Below are positions 1 through 7,414 of a DNA stretch of 64,000 nucleotides, piece after piece. The translations under genes and the position numbers were made by a program. Location: positions 41,985-105,984 of the forward strand of contig JAJZDW010000011.1 in the NCBI GenBank assembly GCA_021851405.1, in the 5' to 3' direction. Source of the DNA: Pseudomonadota bacterium (GTDB taxonomy: Bacteria; Pseudomonadota; Gammaproteobacteria; Steroidobacterales; Steroidobacteraceae). The notes beneath the pieces are model-generated. The model made no database searches, had not been told where the DNA came from, and worked only from the letters and a program-made list of their open reading frames with translations. Within the stretch, counting starts at the first letter, position 1. Every line of letters starts with the position of its first letter.

Positions 1-477
1 CTGCGGTGGCGGATCGTTGCTGGCCGACGGATCGCCCGCCGGAGGATCGCCCGCGGCCGTTGTGGCCGAGGCGCTCGGGGGGTCACTGCCGAGGTCCGCG
101 GGGGTCACGCCGCGCTTGAGGATCATCAGCGCGCCCGTGGGCGAGCGCTTCACCGTCAGGTGCGTGCCGGAGAGCAGGTGGGCCAGTGCGTCCTGGGCGG
201 TGTAGTCCCCGACCAGAGAAGCCGCCGGGGACCCGGCGACCATGGACTGGGTGAAAATCACGTCCTTGCCGCACACCTGCGCATAGGTCTGCAGGGCGTC
301 GGACAGCGACTGGTGATTGATTTCAAAGTGAAACAGCCGGCCGTGCGCGGCGGCGGCGGTGGCCATGAGACCGGCCACGGTCGTAAAGACCGCGCGGGCC
401 AGCGGCCGCTGCACGCGGCCCACGACCGGACCGCGCTTGCCGCGCGAGGCGGCCGACGATGAATCGGACTTGAACAT
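1..477 (-). CDS. TonB-dependent receptor, N-terminal part with STN domain (truncated by window edge)
   Basis: First 159 codons of an outer-membrane receptor that runs off the left edge of the window. Residues ~22-45 form a signal peptide ending in an Ala-rich stretch. Residues ~48-120 (FEINHQSLSDALQTYAQVCG, then KDVIFTQ, LVGDYTAQDALAHLLSGTHL) match the secretin/TonB short N-terminal (STN) domain, which in FecA-type transducing receptors contacts a FecR partner in the periplasm. A Pro/Ala/Asp-rich linker follows, and plug and barrel lie outside the window. The ATG is preceded by a G-rich stretch but no good Shine-Dalgarno. Receptor class comes from STN plus the adjacent sigma/FecR pair; the ligand cannot be told. 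A secretin is less likely given the neighbours. Confidence 0.8.
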   Translation of the reverse strand, partial: MFKSDSSSAASRGKRGPVVGRVQRPLARAVFTTVAGLMATAAAAHGRLFHFEINHQSLSDALQTYAQVCGKDVIFTQSMVAGSPAASLVGDYTAQDALAHLLSGTHLTVKRSPTGALMILKRGVTPADLGSDPPSASATTAAGDPPAGDPSASNDPPPQ

Positions 478-595
478 GGGTTCCCCCCCAAAAATGGATT
501 GCAAATCGCAACACCGGCCCGCTCAGACTTTTCGGGCCGTTAGAGGAGAAGACGCCGCAATGAGACAGATCCTCCTGGCGCGTGTCGTTTTTTGT

Positions 596-622
596 AAAAA
601 AACAACGGCGGACGGTGCCGCC
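596..622 (-). terminator. Intrinsic terminator after fecR
   Basis: On the minus strand GGCGG-CACCGT-CCGCC (622 to 607) is followed by GTTG and a run of seven T (602 to 596). It starts 12 bases after the fecR stop codon. This should separate the sigma/FecR transcript from the TonB receptor gene downstream. Confidence 0.7.
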
Positions 623-633
623 CGCCGGCCGAC

Positions 634-1755
634 CTAGAACATCGGGGACCGCGTCCCGCCCGTTCGGGGGGCAACGGGCGGGGGCGCCCGGTAGGTCAGG
701 ATCACCGTGCCGTCGGAGCGCTCATGCGCCTGAACCGGCAGGTAATGGGTGATCGTGCCGACGAAGCCGTCGACGTCCCCTTCCTGATAGACCCCGCTGA
801 TGCGCAGGTTCGCCGCACGCGGATCCCCGGCCACGATCGGCTCGGGGATGTAGCGGTCGATGCGCGTCAGCACCTGATGCAGCGGTTCGTTCTTGAACAC
901 CAGCTGCCCGCGCTGCCAGGCCGTCACGCGGCGGACGTTCACGCGGGCGACGTGCGGCGGGACATGCTCGGCGAGCACCAGCTGCTCGCCCGGATCGAGC
1001 GCGATGCGCCGCCAGTTCGGCGGAATGCCGGTCACCGCCACGTCGGCCATGCGCGGGGTGACCCCAGGCTCCCCGACCGGCACGAACGGCTTGACCGACG
1101 CGTCAGCCGGCAGGATCACCACATGTCCCTTCAGCAGCGTCACCTGCAGTTCCGAGCCAATCAGGTTGACGTCGAAGGCCGTCCCGGTGGCCACCACCTT
1201 GCGGCCGCCGGCGGTGACGGTGAAGGGGCGCAGCGGGTTATGCGCCACATCGAAGCGCGCCTGCCCGCGAACCAGCGCCAGCGTGCGCGCATCGGCGGTG
1301 TAGCGCACCGTCACTTCGCTGCTCGCATCGAGCACGATTCTCGAGCCGTCCACCAGGCGCACCGAGCGCTGCTCGCCCGGGCCGGTGGCGTAGACGAGCG
1401 GGCGCTGCTGCCACCAGAGGATTCCGCCGATGAGCGCGATCAGCACGCTCGCCGCCGCCGCGAGGCGCACCGGCGGGCGGCGCAGCTTGGCGCGCAGCCA
1501 ATTGGTGCGCAGCGCGTTGTACGCGTGGACCAGCGCGGTACGGCGCAGGCGCACCACGCTCGGGGAGGTCGACTGCTCGCCGAGGAACATCCACGGCGTC
1601 TGCACGGTCCGCCACGCCAGCTCATTGACCGGGTCGGCGGCGAGCCAGGCGGAAAATCCGGCGCGGAAGAGCTCCGGGGATTCCGTCAGGCGGATGCGCC
1701 AGGCGACCGCCTGCTCGAGGCTGCTCGCGACGCTGGATTCGGAGTGCGCGTTCAC
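634..1755 (-). CDS. FecR-family anti-sigma/sigma regulator
   Basis: Inner-membrane regulator that passes a signal from the STN domain of a TonB receptor to a cognate ECF sigma factor. Residues ~8-50 are the cytoplasmic DUF4880-type sigma-binding region (FSAWLAADPVNELAWR), ~98-116 a single membrane segment (LAAAASVLIALIGGILWW), ~124-218 the periplasmic FecR domain (ARFDVAHNPLRPFTV, GTAFDVN), and the C-terminal ~70 residues an STN-like fold. I chose the GTG at 1755, which overlaps the sigma-factor stop as GTGA; an in-frame GTG at 1767 is also possible. 373 aa, slightly longer than typical FecR. Confidence 0.88.
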   Translation of the reverse strand: MNAHSESSVASSLEQAVAWRIRLTESPELFRAGFSAWLAADPVNELAWRTVQTPWMFLGEQSTSPSVVRLRRTALVHAYNALRTNWLRAKLRRPPVRLAAAASVLIALIGGILWWQQRPLVYATGPGEQRSVRLVDGSRIVLDASSEVTVRYTADARTLALVRGQARFDVAHNPLRPFTVTAGGRKVVATGTAFDVNLIGSELQVTLLKGHVVILPADASVKPFVPVGEPGVTPRMADVAVTGIPPNWRRIALDPGEQLVLAEHVPPHVARVNVRRVTAWQRGQLVFKNEPLHQVLTRIDRYIPEPIVAGDPRAANLRISGVYQEGDVDGFVGTITHYLPVQAHERSDGTVILTYRAPPPVAPRTGGTRSPMF

Positions 1756-2288
1756 TGCCCGCCGCACCGGGTGGCCAGATGGAGCATGGCGCGCATCACG
1801 TGCTTCTCGACCGTGCTCTGCGCGATTCCGTACAGCGCCGCAATGTCCTTTTGCTTCATGTTCTCCAGGCGAAAGAGAATGAACACGTTGCGGGTCAGCT
1901 CGGTGAGCTCCCCGAGCGCCTCGAGCACCTGCGCAAGACTCGCCTCCCCGAGCATGACCCGCTCCGGGGAGCGCTCGTCGATCAACGCCTCTGGCGCGCC
2001 CTCCTCGCCGTCCTCCGGGGGCGAGCTGACCTCCCCGGGACGGCGCGCGGCGCGTCGGCGCAAGTCCTTCAGCAGGTTGGCCGCCACCTTGAACACATAG
2101 CTCTCGGGGCGCTCGATCGCCTCGATCTCCCCGGCGCGAAACACCCGCAGCAGCACCTCCTGGGTCAGATCCTCTGCGTTGTCACGGTCGCGAACCCGTC
2201 GCAGAAAGTAGCTGCGCAGGGGCGCGGAAAACCGCTCCGCCAGCTGATTGCCGGCGATGAGTTCGATTTTCTCGGGAGGTAGGCTCAT
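1752..2288 (-). CDS. ECF-family RNA polymerase sigma factor (FecI-like)
   Basis: 178-aa sigma-70-family factor with only regions 2 and 4. Region 2 (residues ~22-85) has the RDRDNAEDLTQEVLLRVFRA and YVFKVAANLLKDLRRR segments typical of iron-type ECF factors; region 4 (~115-170) has the helix-turn-helix MKQKDIAALYGIAQSTVEKH. The two are joined by an acidic, Pro/Glu-rich linker. It precedes fecR with a 4-bp overlap, so the two are translationally coupled, and sits 50 bp after the symporter gene. Expected targets are the TonB receptor gene and perhaps its own unit. The exact signal is unknown. Confidence 0.9.
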   Translation of the reverse strand: MSLPPEKIELIAGNQLAERFSAPLRSYFLRRVRDRDNAEDLTQEVLLRVFRAGEIEAIERPESYVFKVAANLLKDLRRRAARRPGEVSSPPEDGEEGAPEALIDERSPERVMLGEASLAQVLEALGELTELTRNVFILFRLENMKQKDIAALYGIAQSTVEKHVMRAMLHLATRCGGQ

Positions 2289-2312
2289 GGTGCGGGCTGC
2301 GACCGATCGATT

Positions 2313-2342
2313 TTTTTACGCTAACACAATCGGGCGGTTCAA
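2313..2342 (-). promoter_or_regulatory. Possible sigma70 promoter for the sigma-factor gene
   Basis: Minus strand TTGAAC (2342-2337), 18-bp spacer, TAAAAA (2318-2313), 24 bases before the sigma-factor ATG. The -35 overlaps the stop of the symporter gene. A weak -10 makes this tentative; read-through from the symporter gene is an alternative. Confidence 0.35.
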
Positions 2343-3649
2343 CCAAAACGGGTGAAGGCGAGCAGCGCGAGGGTCACCACGATCGCCCCGCCGATGCGGA
2401 TCGCGATCTGCGCGAAGGGCATCAGCTCCATCCGTTCGGCTGCGGTGAGGATGGCCACCCCGCCGGTGCCGCCCTGGCCGGCGTGCGTCGCGTTCACGAT
2501 CGCCGCCTCGATCGGATACAGGTTCACCTTGAGGCCGACCCAAAACCCGACCCCGACCAGCGTCACGACCGTCGCGGCGATGGTGACGAGATTCGCCGGC
2601 GCCAGCGCCGACAGCAGGCTCTGCCACGGCGTCCAGGCGACCCCGACCATGAACAGCAGCGGATACGTGCCGACTTTGGCGAACATCTGAAAGACCGCAT
2701 CGGCGCCGAGCTGCAGCCGGCGGGTCACCGCCCACCCGAGCTTCATGGCCACCGCGACGACCAGCATCACCACCGGCGCGGGCAGCTTCCACAGCTGGAA
2801 GGCCATCTCGCCGACCAGATACAGCGTCACGGCGGTGATCAGACCGGAGGCGATGCTCATCACATCGAGATGCGGTGGCGGCTCGTCGCGGCGCAGGAAC
2901 TCATCGTCCGCCGCCCCCGGCTGCAGCCGTCCACCGCCGCTCAGCGCCGGACGGCGCTTGCCGAGCCAGTTCAGGCCGCCGGCGAGCAGAATCGCGAACA
3001 GACTGCCGATCATCACCGCCGGCAGGATCAGCGCGAACTGGCTGCCGAAGTTCTGGTGCAGCACGCTCGCGTAACCGATCGACAGCGGCGCGGCGCCGTC
3101 ACCGACGCCCCCGGCCATCACCGGCAGCACCACGTAGAACAGCGCGTGCCCGGCACCGAGCCCGAGTGCCGTACCGACCGCGGTCCCGACGATCACCGCC
3201 GCCACGGTGCCGACCGCGAGCGGCGCGAAAATGCGCACGAACCCACGGATCAGGATGGTGCGGTCCATGGCGAACACGCTGCCGACGATCACCGCGGCGA
3301 TGTAGAGGAAGAGGTAATCGGACTGCTTGGTGAACCGCGAGACCACACTGACCATGTCGGGCGGCAGGATGTGGTAGTAGACCAGCACCGAGGGCAGGAA
3401 GGTCGCCAGGATCACCGCGCCGCCCACGGTACGCAGACCCGGGATGCTCTGGCCGACCTGAGCGCACAGGAATGACAGCAGCACCGTGACGCCGATCATC
3501 ATCGGCAGGCCCATCGTGACCTTGTCGCCGGCCACGAAATACCACAGCACGAGCGAGAGAATCACCGCGATCGGCACCGGCACGACGCCGAGCCGCCAGT
3601 CCATCATCCGCTGCAGGGCCTGGGCCCATCGTGGCGGCGTATCACGCAT
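2339..3649 (-). CDS. Na+/2-hydroxycarboxylate (citrate/malate) symporter, 2HCT family
   Basis: 436-aa inner-membrane carrier of the 2HCT family (CitS/CcT/MaeN type). Two re-entrant-loop signatures are present: GGVGDGAAPLS at residues ~180-190 and GQGGTGGVAIL, followed by RMELMPFAQIAIRIGGA, near 391-415. These belong to the duplicated halves of CitS, where they form substrate and Na+ sites. About eleven hydrophobic segments are visible. A GAGGGGGT ribosome site precedes the ATG. The gene heads a leftward run into the sigma/FecR pair. Family assignment is strong; whether it carries citrate, malate or lactate cannot be read from sequence. Confidence 0.9.
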   Translation of the reverse strand: MRDTPPRWAQALQRMMDWRLGVVPVPIAVILSLVLWYFVAGDKVTMGLPMMIGVTVLLSFLCAQVGQSIPGLRTVGGAVILATFLPSVLVYYHILPPDMVSVVSRFTKQSDYLFLYIAAVIVGSVFAMDRTILIRGFVRIFAPLAVGTVAAVIVGTAVGTALGLGAGHALFYVVLPVMAGGVGDGAAPLSIGYASVLHQNFGSQFALILPAVMIGSLFAILLAGGLNWLGKRRPALSGGGRLQPGAADDEFLRRDEPPPHLDVMSIASGLITAVTLYLVGEMAFQLWKLPAPVVMLVVAVAMKLGWAVTRRLQLGADAVFQMFAKVGTYPLLFMVGVAWTPWQSLLSALAPANLVTIAATVVTLVGVGFWVGLKVNLYPIEAAIVNATHAGQGGTGGVAILTAAERMELMPFAQIAIRIGGAIVVTLALLAFTRFG

Positions 3650-3778
3650 GTCATCTACCCCCTCATTCTGTCGACAAGCGCCGGCGCGTGCAGCACACCG
3701 GCCCGGGCACCTTTCGTGTGCCCTACTGGAGTACAGACGTCCGTGCGCGGCAAATCCTCCTGCCCGGCCGGCACGAGC

Positions 3779-4444
3779 TCAGGCGCCGGTGGCGCCGAAC
3801 AGCCGGTCGGCCACGAACGGATTGGTGCGCCGCTCGGCCCCGAAGCTCGACATCGGGCCGTGACCCGGGACGAAGCGCACGTCATCCCCGAGCGGAAAGA
3901 GCCGCTCGCGGATGGAACGAATCAGTGCCTGCGTGTCCCCGCGGGGGAAGTCGGTGCGCCCCACCGATCCGGCGAACAGCACATCGCCGACCCAGGCGAT
4001 GCGCGTCGGACGATGAAAGAACACGACGTGACCGGGCGTGTGCCCCGGGCAGTGCAGGACCTCCAAGGTCTCCTCCCCCACGCTCACGGTATCACCACCT
4101 TCGAGCCAGCGGTCCGGCTCGAACGGCTCGGCCGGCGGGAATCCGTACTGCGCCGCCGCAGCCGGCAGCGCCTCGATCCAAAACTGGTCCTCGCGCCCCG
4201 GCCCCTCCACCGAAAGCTGCCGTTCCCGGGCCAGCTGCGCCGTGGCGGCGCAATGGTCGAGGTGCGCATGCGTGAGCAGGATCTTCGTCAGCGTCAGTCC
4301 GCGCCGGTTCACCTCGGCGAGCAGGCGCGGCACGTCCCCGCCCGGATCGATCAGCGCAGCGCGGCCGTGCGCATCCCACACGAGCGAGCAGTTCTGCTGA
4401 AACGCCGTCACGGGCACGATCAAAAACTGCAGCGCGCCGCTCAT
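3779..4444 (-). CDS. MBL-fold metallo-hydrolase (glyoxalase II-like)
   Basis: 221-aa metallo-beta-lactamase-fold hydrolase. Metal ligands THAHLDH (His59, His61, Asp63, His64), HCPGHTPGH, WVGDVLF (Asp) and PGHGP are all present, as in YcbL/GloB-type hydrolases that act on thioesters such as S-lactoylglutathione. The usual C-terminal glyoxalase II domain is absent, which fits the short YcbL-like subgroup. The ATG overlaps the stop of the upstream glycosyltransferase by 4 bp, so the pair is coupled. Substrate unproven; a longer in-frame reading upstream only shadows the glycosyltransferase. Confidence 0.87.
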   Translation of the reverse strand: MSGALQFLIVPVTAFQQNCSLVWDAHGRAALIDPGGDVPRLLAEVNRRGLTLTKILLTHAHLDHCAATAQLARERQLSVEGPGREDQFWIEALPAAAAQYGFPPAEPFEPDRWLEGGDTVSVGEETLEVLHCPGHTPGHVVFFHRPTRIAWVGDVLFAGSVGRTDFPRGDTQALIRSIRERLFPLGDDVRFVPGHGPMSSFGAERRTNPFVADRLFGATGA

Positions 4445-5454
4445 CGGAGCATCTGCGCGAGCCGCGCGGCGGTCGCTTCCGGGGCCGCATCGCTCGCCAC
4501 GAGCGCGCAACTGCGGCCGCGGCGCGGTGCATACAGCTCCGGCAGGGTGACTTTGAACAGTCCGGCCGTCAGCGTATCGGTGCCGGCCCCGAGATGCATC
4601 AGACCGGAATCGGCACACACGAAACACTGCACGGCATTGATCACCGCGGCCACCTCCCGGGTGCGGCGCGAGGAAAATCCGGGCAGCCCCCCGAGCGAGG
4701 CGCGTCCCGAGGGCGGGCGGATCTCGATGAACCGCGCCGCCGGCAGGCGCGTGTGCAGCTCTTCGATCAGCCGCTGCCACCACTCGAGCGCGAAGCGCTT
4801 CGACCCCGTGGCATGCGTGGCCAGGGCGATCACCGGGGCAGTCGCCTCGCCGCCGAGCAGCCGGCGCACCTCAGCGCGGCCGTAATCTCGCTCCGCGTCG
4901 GTCAGCCGGACGTTGAGCGTCACCTCATCGGCGCGCGCGGACTTCGGGTCCAGGGCGAACAGCGTGCGGCGCGCCAAGTAGACCGGATAGGCCCCCATGT
5001 GTCGCGGGGCATCCTGAAACGGCACGCTGACATCGACGCCCTGCTCGCGGCGCGCAGCGGTGAATCCGACCTTCAGTCGACCGGTGAGGTGGCGCGTGAG
5101 AAAGCGCGCCGTCCAGGAGTTCGGGCACGGATCGATGATGACGTCGTAGTGTTTGCGCCGCACCGCGAGCAGCGTCCGCAGGTAATTCAGCGGATGGCGC
5201 ACACCCCGAAACGGCAGTGCGTGCACGCGGCGCACCGCGGGGAATTCCTGAAAGATCTCCGCCGCGACCGGACAGGCCGTGAGGATCTCGATCTGCGCCT
5301 CGGGAAGCGAGTGCTGCAACTCCTCGACCAACGGGGTCAGCAGCACGGTGTTGCCCAGGCGGGTATTGGGGCGACAGATCAGAATGGAGGCGCCCGCGCC
5401 GAGCGCGGGGCGAACGGCGGGCGCCGTGACGGGGGAGATTTCAGCCGGGGACAT
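4441..5454 (-). CDS. Glycosyltransferase family 9 protein (ADP-heptose:LPS heptosyltransferase-like)
   Basis: 337-aa cytoplasmic, GT-B fold enzyme related to WaaC/WaaF/WaaQ. N-terminal SILICRPNTRLGNTVLLTPL is the family start (RxxxLGDxxxxxP-like), with a C-terminal half around LATHATGSKRFALEWWQRL and CADSGLMHLGAGTDTLT, the nucleotide-sugar binding part with the conserved ADSGxMHLA-like element. Asn replaces the usual Asp in LGN. It probably adds a sugar to lipopolysaccharide core, but no other LPS gene is nearby, so the donor is not known. Coupled to the hydrolase downstream. Confidence 0.85.
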   Translation of the reverse strand: MSPAEISPVTAPAVRPALGAGASILICRPNTRLGNTVLLTPLVEELQHSLPEAQIEILTACPVAAEIFQEFPAVRRVHALPFRGVRHPLNYLRTLLAVRRKHYDVIIDPCPNSWTARFLTRHLTGRLKVGFTAARREQGVDVSVPFQDAPRHMGAYPVYLARRTLFALDPKSARADEVTLNVRLTDAERDYGRAEVRRLLGGEATAPVIALATHATGSKRFALEWWQRLIEELHTRLPAARFIEIRPPSGRASLGGLPGFSSRRTREVAAVINAVQCFVCADSGLMHLGAGTDTLTAGLFKVTLPELYAPRRGRSCALVASDAAPEATAARLAQMLR

Positions 5455-5507
5455 CCGCGCATTGTCGCCGATGTCCCCGGCCGAAAACAGATCGCAGCGC
5501 CGGGGCG

Positions 5508-6521
5508 CTACTGCACGCTATAGCCGCGCGCGTGCAAGCAAGCGGCGAACGCCCGGCGATAACCGGCGCGCGCGCCCGCCGGAGCCTGAGCATCCTGGCG
5601 CGCGTTCAACGGATCGAAGCCGCTCTGCGCCACGGCCCACGTGTTGCACGCATAGCGATCGTTCGCGCTCTGCTGCGCATCCTGGCCCTTCAGCGGCGTG
5701 ACGCGCAGGCTGAGCACTCCACCCGCGCCGGCGCCGGCGTACGGCGGTGCGGCGGGCGGCGCAGATGCCGGCGATGGCGTCTGGGCTCCCACCGGCGGCG
5801 GATCGGTCACCACGTACCCGTTGTAATAGGGATTCCAGGCGTAGTAGACGCTATTGACGTAGTAATACGGTACCCCGCCGAACGTGAGGGTCACGGCGCC
5901 GAACGGAACGCTGGCCATGAACCACGGGTAGCTCCAGCCGTAATTGACCGGCGGCCAGTAGTACCCGCCCCAATACCCGCCGAGCCAGGCGGTTCCGTGC
6001 CAATCGCGGTGATCCCAATCGTCTCCACCCCAGCCCGCATGCCAGCGATTGTCGCGCCAGCCGCCGCCATGCCCGTCCCAGTGATCTGGGCCGTACCCGC
6101 GACGGTCTGCCCCCCCATGCCACTGAGGGCCCCCACCGCCATGCCACTGAGGGCCCCCGCCGCCGTGCCACTGAGGGCCCCCGCCGCCGTGCCACTGAGG
6201 ACCCCCACCGCCGTGCCACTGAGGACCCCCACCGCCGCCGTGCCACGGGCCGCGCCCGCCGGCGTGCCAGTCGGCCTGCGGCGCAGGTCCCGCCCAATGC
6301 GGGCCTTGCGGCCGCGGTCCGCCGCCCCGCGGCCCTTGGAAATGTCCCCCGCGCGGACCGTGATCCGCCGCGAAGTGCGCGTTGAACGCAGGTCCCCGCG
6401 GAGGGTCCGCATGGGCCACACCGGATGCGAACAGCAGCGTCAGCACGGCGGCAATGCCCACCGCACCGTGCGCAAGGCGTCCGGCCGGCGCCCCTGTCTT
6501 GACCGGGCTTGAAGTGAACAT
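5508..6521 (-). CDS. Secreted Gly/His/Trp-rich repeat protein (DUF6515-like C-terminal half)
   Basis: 337 aa. Residues 1-39 are a signal peptide with a long hydrophobic core cleaved near AHA-DP. Residues ~50-170 are dominated by Gly, His, Trp and Pro and hold five tandem PQWHGGGG units at ~100-137. A Tyr/Trp-rich segment (GGYWGGYYWP, GVPYYYVNSVYYAWN) resembles DUF6515-type surface proteins. The last ~55 residues (QQSANDRYACNTWAVAQSGF through ACLHARGYSV, two Cys) form a conserved tail seen in proteobacterial exported proteins. The ATG at 6521 has a perfect AGGAGG seven bases upstream. Function unknown; the repeats could bind metal. Confidence 0.85.
   Translation of the reverse strand: MFTSSPVKTGAPAGRLAHGAVGIAAVLTLLFASGVAHADPPRGPAFNAHFAADHGPRGGHFQGPRGGGPRPQGPHWAGPAPQADWHAGGRGPWHGGGGGPQWHGGGGPQWHGGGGPQWHGGGGPQWHGGGGPQWHGGADRRGYGPDHWDGHGGGWRDNRWHAGWGGDDWDHRDWHGTAWLGGYWGGYYWPPVNYGWSYPWFMASVPFGAVTLTFGGVPYYYVNSVYYAWNPYYNGYVVTDPPPVGAQTPSPASAPPAAPPYAGAGAGGVLSLRVTPLKGQDAQQSANDRYACNTWAVAQSGFDPLNARQDAQAPAGARAGYRRAFAACLHARGYSVQ
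6110..6240 (-). repeat. Five-copy 24-bp in-frame tandem repeat
   Basis: Repeat unit of 24 bases encoding PQWHGGGG, in five near-identical copies inside the secreted protein gene. Differences between copies are mostly third-position or G/A changes, so copies are recent or homogenised. Confidence 0.85.
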
Positions 6522-6626
6522 GGCGTCCTCCTGCCGTGCGCCGTCGCCCGGGTGACGATCCGGGGCACGGCGATACTGATGATTAGACCACCCTCGGCAC
6601 GGGCCGTTCAAACCGAGGGGCGCAAG

Positions 6627-7175
6627 CTAAGTCCCGGCCGGCTCCGCCGCCGGGGCCTCCCCGAGCGAGGCGGCCACGCCTTCGGGCGCTTCGGGCTCGA
6701 GCGGCGCGAACGGCTCCTCGGCACTGTCGAGGCCCTCGGCCGGAGCCTCGTCGATGGGTGCCGGCGCGTCGTCCCGCGCGGCCGAGATGACCTTGACCGG
6801 TGGCGCCTCGAGATGGCGGCGCTGCAGCATCAGCGTGTTCTCCAACAGCAGCGCGATGCCTTCGGGCAGGAACTGGATCGTCTTGCTGGAGCTGCGCGGC
6901 ATGGGCACGCGCATCGTCAGGCAGTAATTGACGATGGCAGCGGCGATGAGCGGCAGCGTATAGGTGCGCTCCACCACCGCCGGCTGGTTGGGCACACGGA
7001 CCGAAAGCACCACACTGCGTGCGCGGTCGTCCTCGCCGTCGTGGACGGTCACTTCCGCCAGCGCGGCGCTGGTCGGCCAGCGGCCGTGCTTGATCTCCAG
7101 ATCGATGAGCGCATCGACGACGGTATCGAAGGGCAACAACAGACGCCGCGACTCGTGAATGAGTGTGTTGGCCAT
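6627..7175 (-). CDS. Hypothetical protein
   Basis: 182 aa, no family recognised. The first ~130 residues look globular (ESRRLLLPFDTVVDALIDLE, IKHGRWPTSAAL, IQFLPEGIALLLENTLMLQR) with no signal peptide or membrane segment. The last ~50 residues are low-complexity Ala/Pro/Glu. The ATG at 7175 has AGGA eight bases upstream; the longer upstream reading lacks a ribosome site. It stands alone between the repeat protein and the homogentisate genes, with a 105-bp gap downstream, so context does not help. Confidence 0.72.
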   Translation of the reverse strand: MANTLIHESRRLLLPFDTVVDALIDLEIKHGRWPTSAALAEVTVHDGEDDRARSVVLSVRVPNQPAVVERTYTLPLIAAAIVNYCLTMRVPMPRSSSKTIQFLPEGIALLLENTLMLQRRHLEAPPVKVISAARDDAPAPIDEAPAEGLDSAEEPFAPLEPEAPEGVAASLGEAPAAEPAGT

Positions 7176-7395
7176 GATAGTCCTGCAGCGAGATCCGCAA
7201 TGCCCGGGCGTGTCGTGCCCCGGTCGAGCGGGCGAAAGTATAGTGAATTCCTCACCCAGGCACCATGGACGCACACCGGCGGCCGGCGGCTGCGCTGACA
7301 CGCGACGGGGCACACGAGGTCGCGGCGCAGGTTCGCTGCGCTCGCGGGGGTGTCATCTTCGGACCCGTCGCGGCGCCGGGTCGAGTGCTCACCGC

Positions 7396-7413
7396 CGAGC
7401 GCTGCGGCGCTCG
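7396..7413 (-). terminator. GC hairpin after fahA (no U tract)
   Basis: Perfect stem CGAGCGC/GCGCTCG with loop TGCG directly after the fahA stop codon. No T run follows, so it would stabilise a 3' end or act with Rho rather than be a classic intrinsic terminator. Confidence 0.35.
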
Positions 7414-7414
7414 C

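Noticed and set aside
3650..3778. Hairpin GGGCAC...GTGCCC as terminator of the MBL hydrolase
   Set aside because: Only 6 bp, no T tract; not enough to list as a terminator.
6110..6240. CRISPR-like array
   Set aside because: The repeats are in frame, without spacers, and encode PQWHGGGG.
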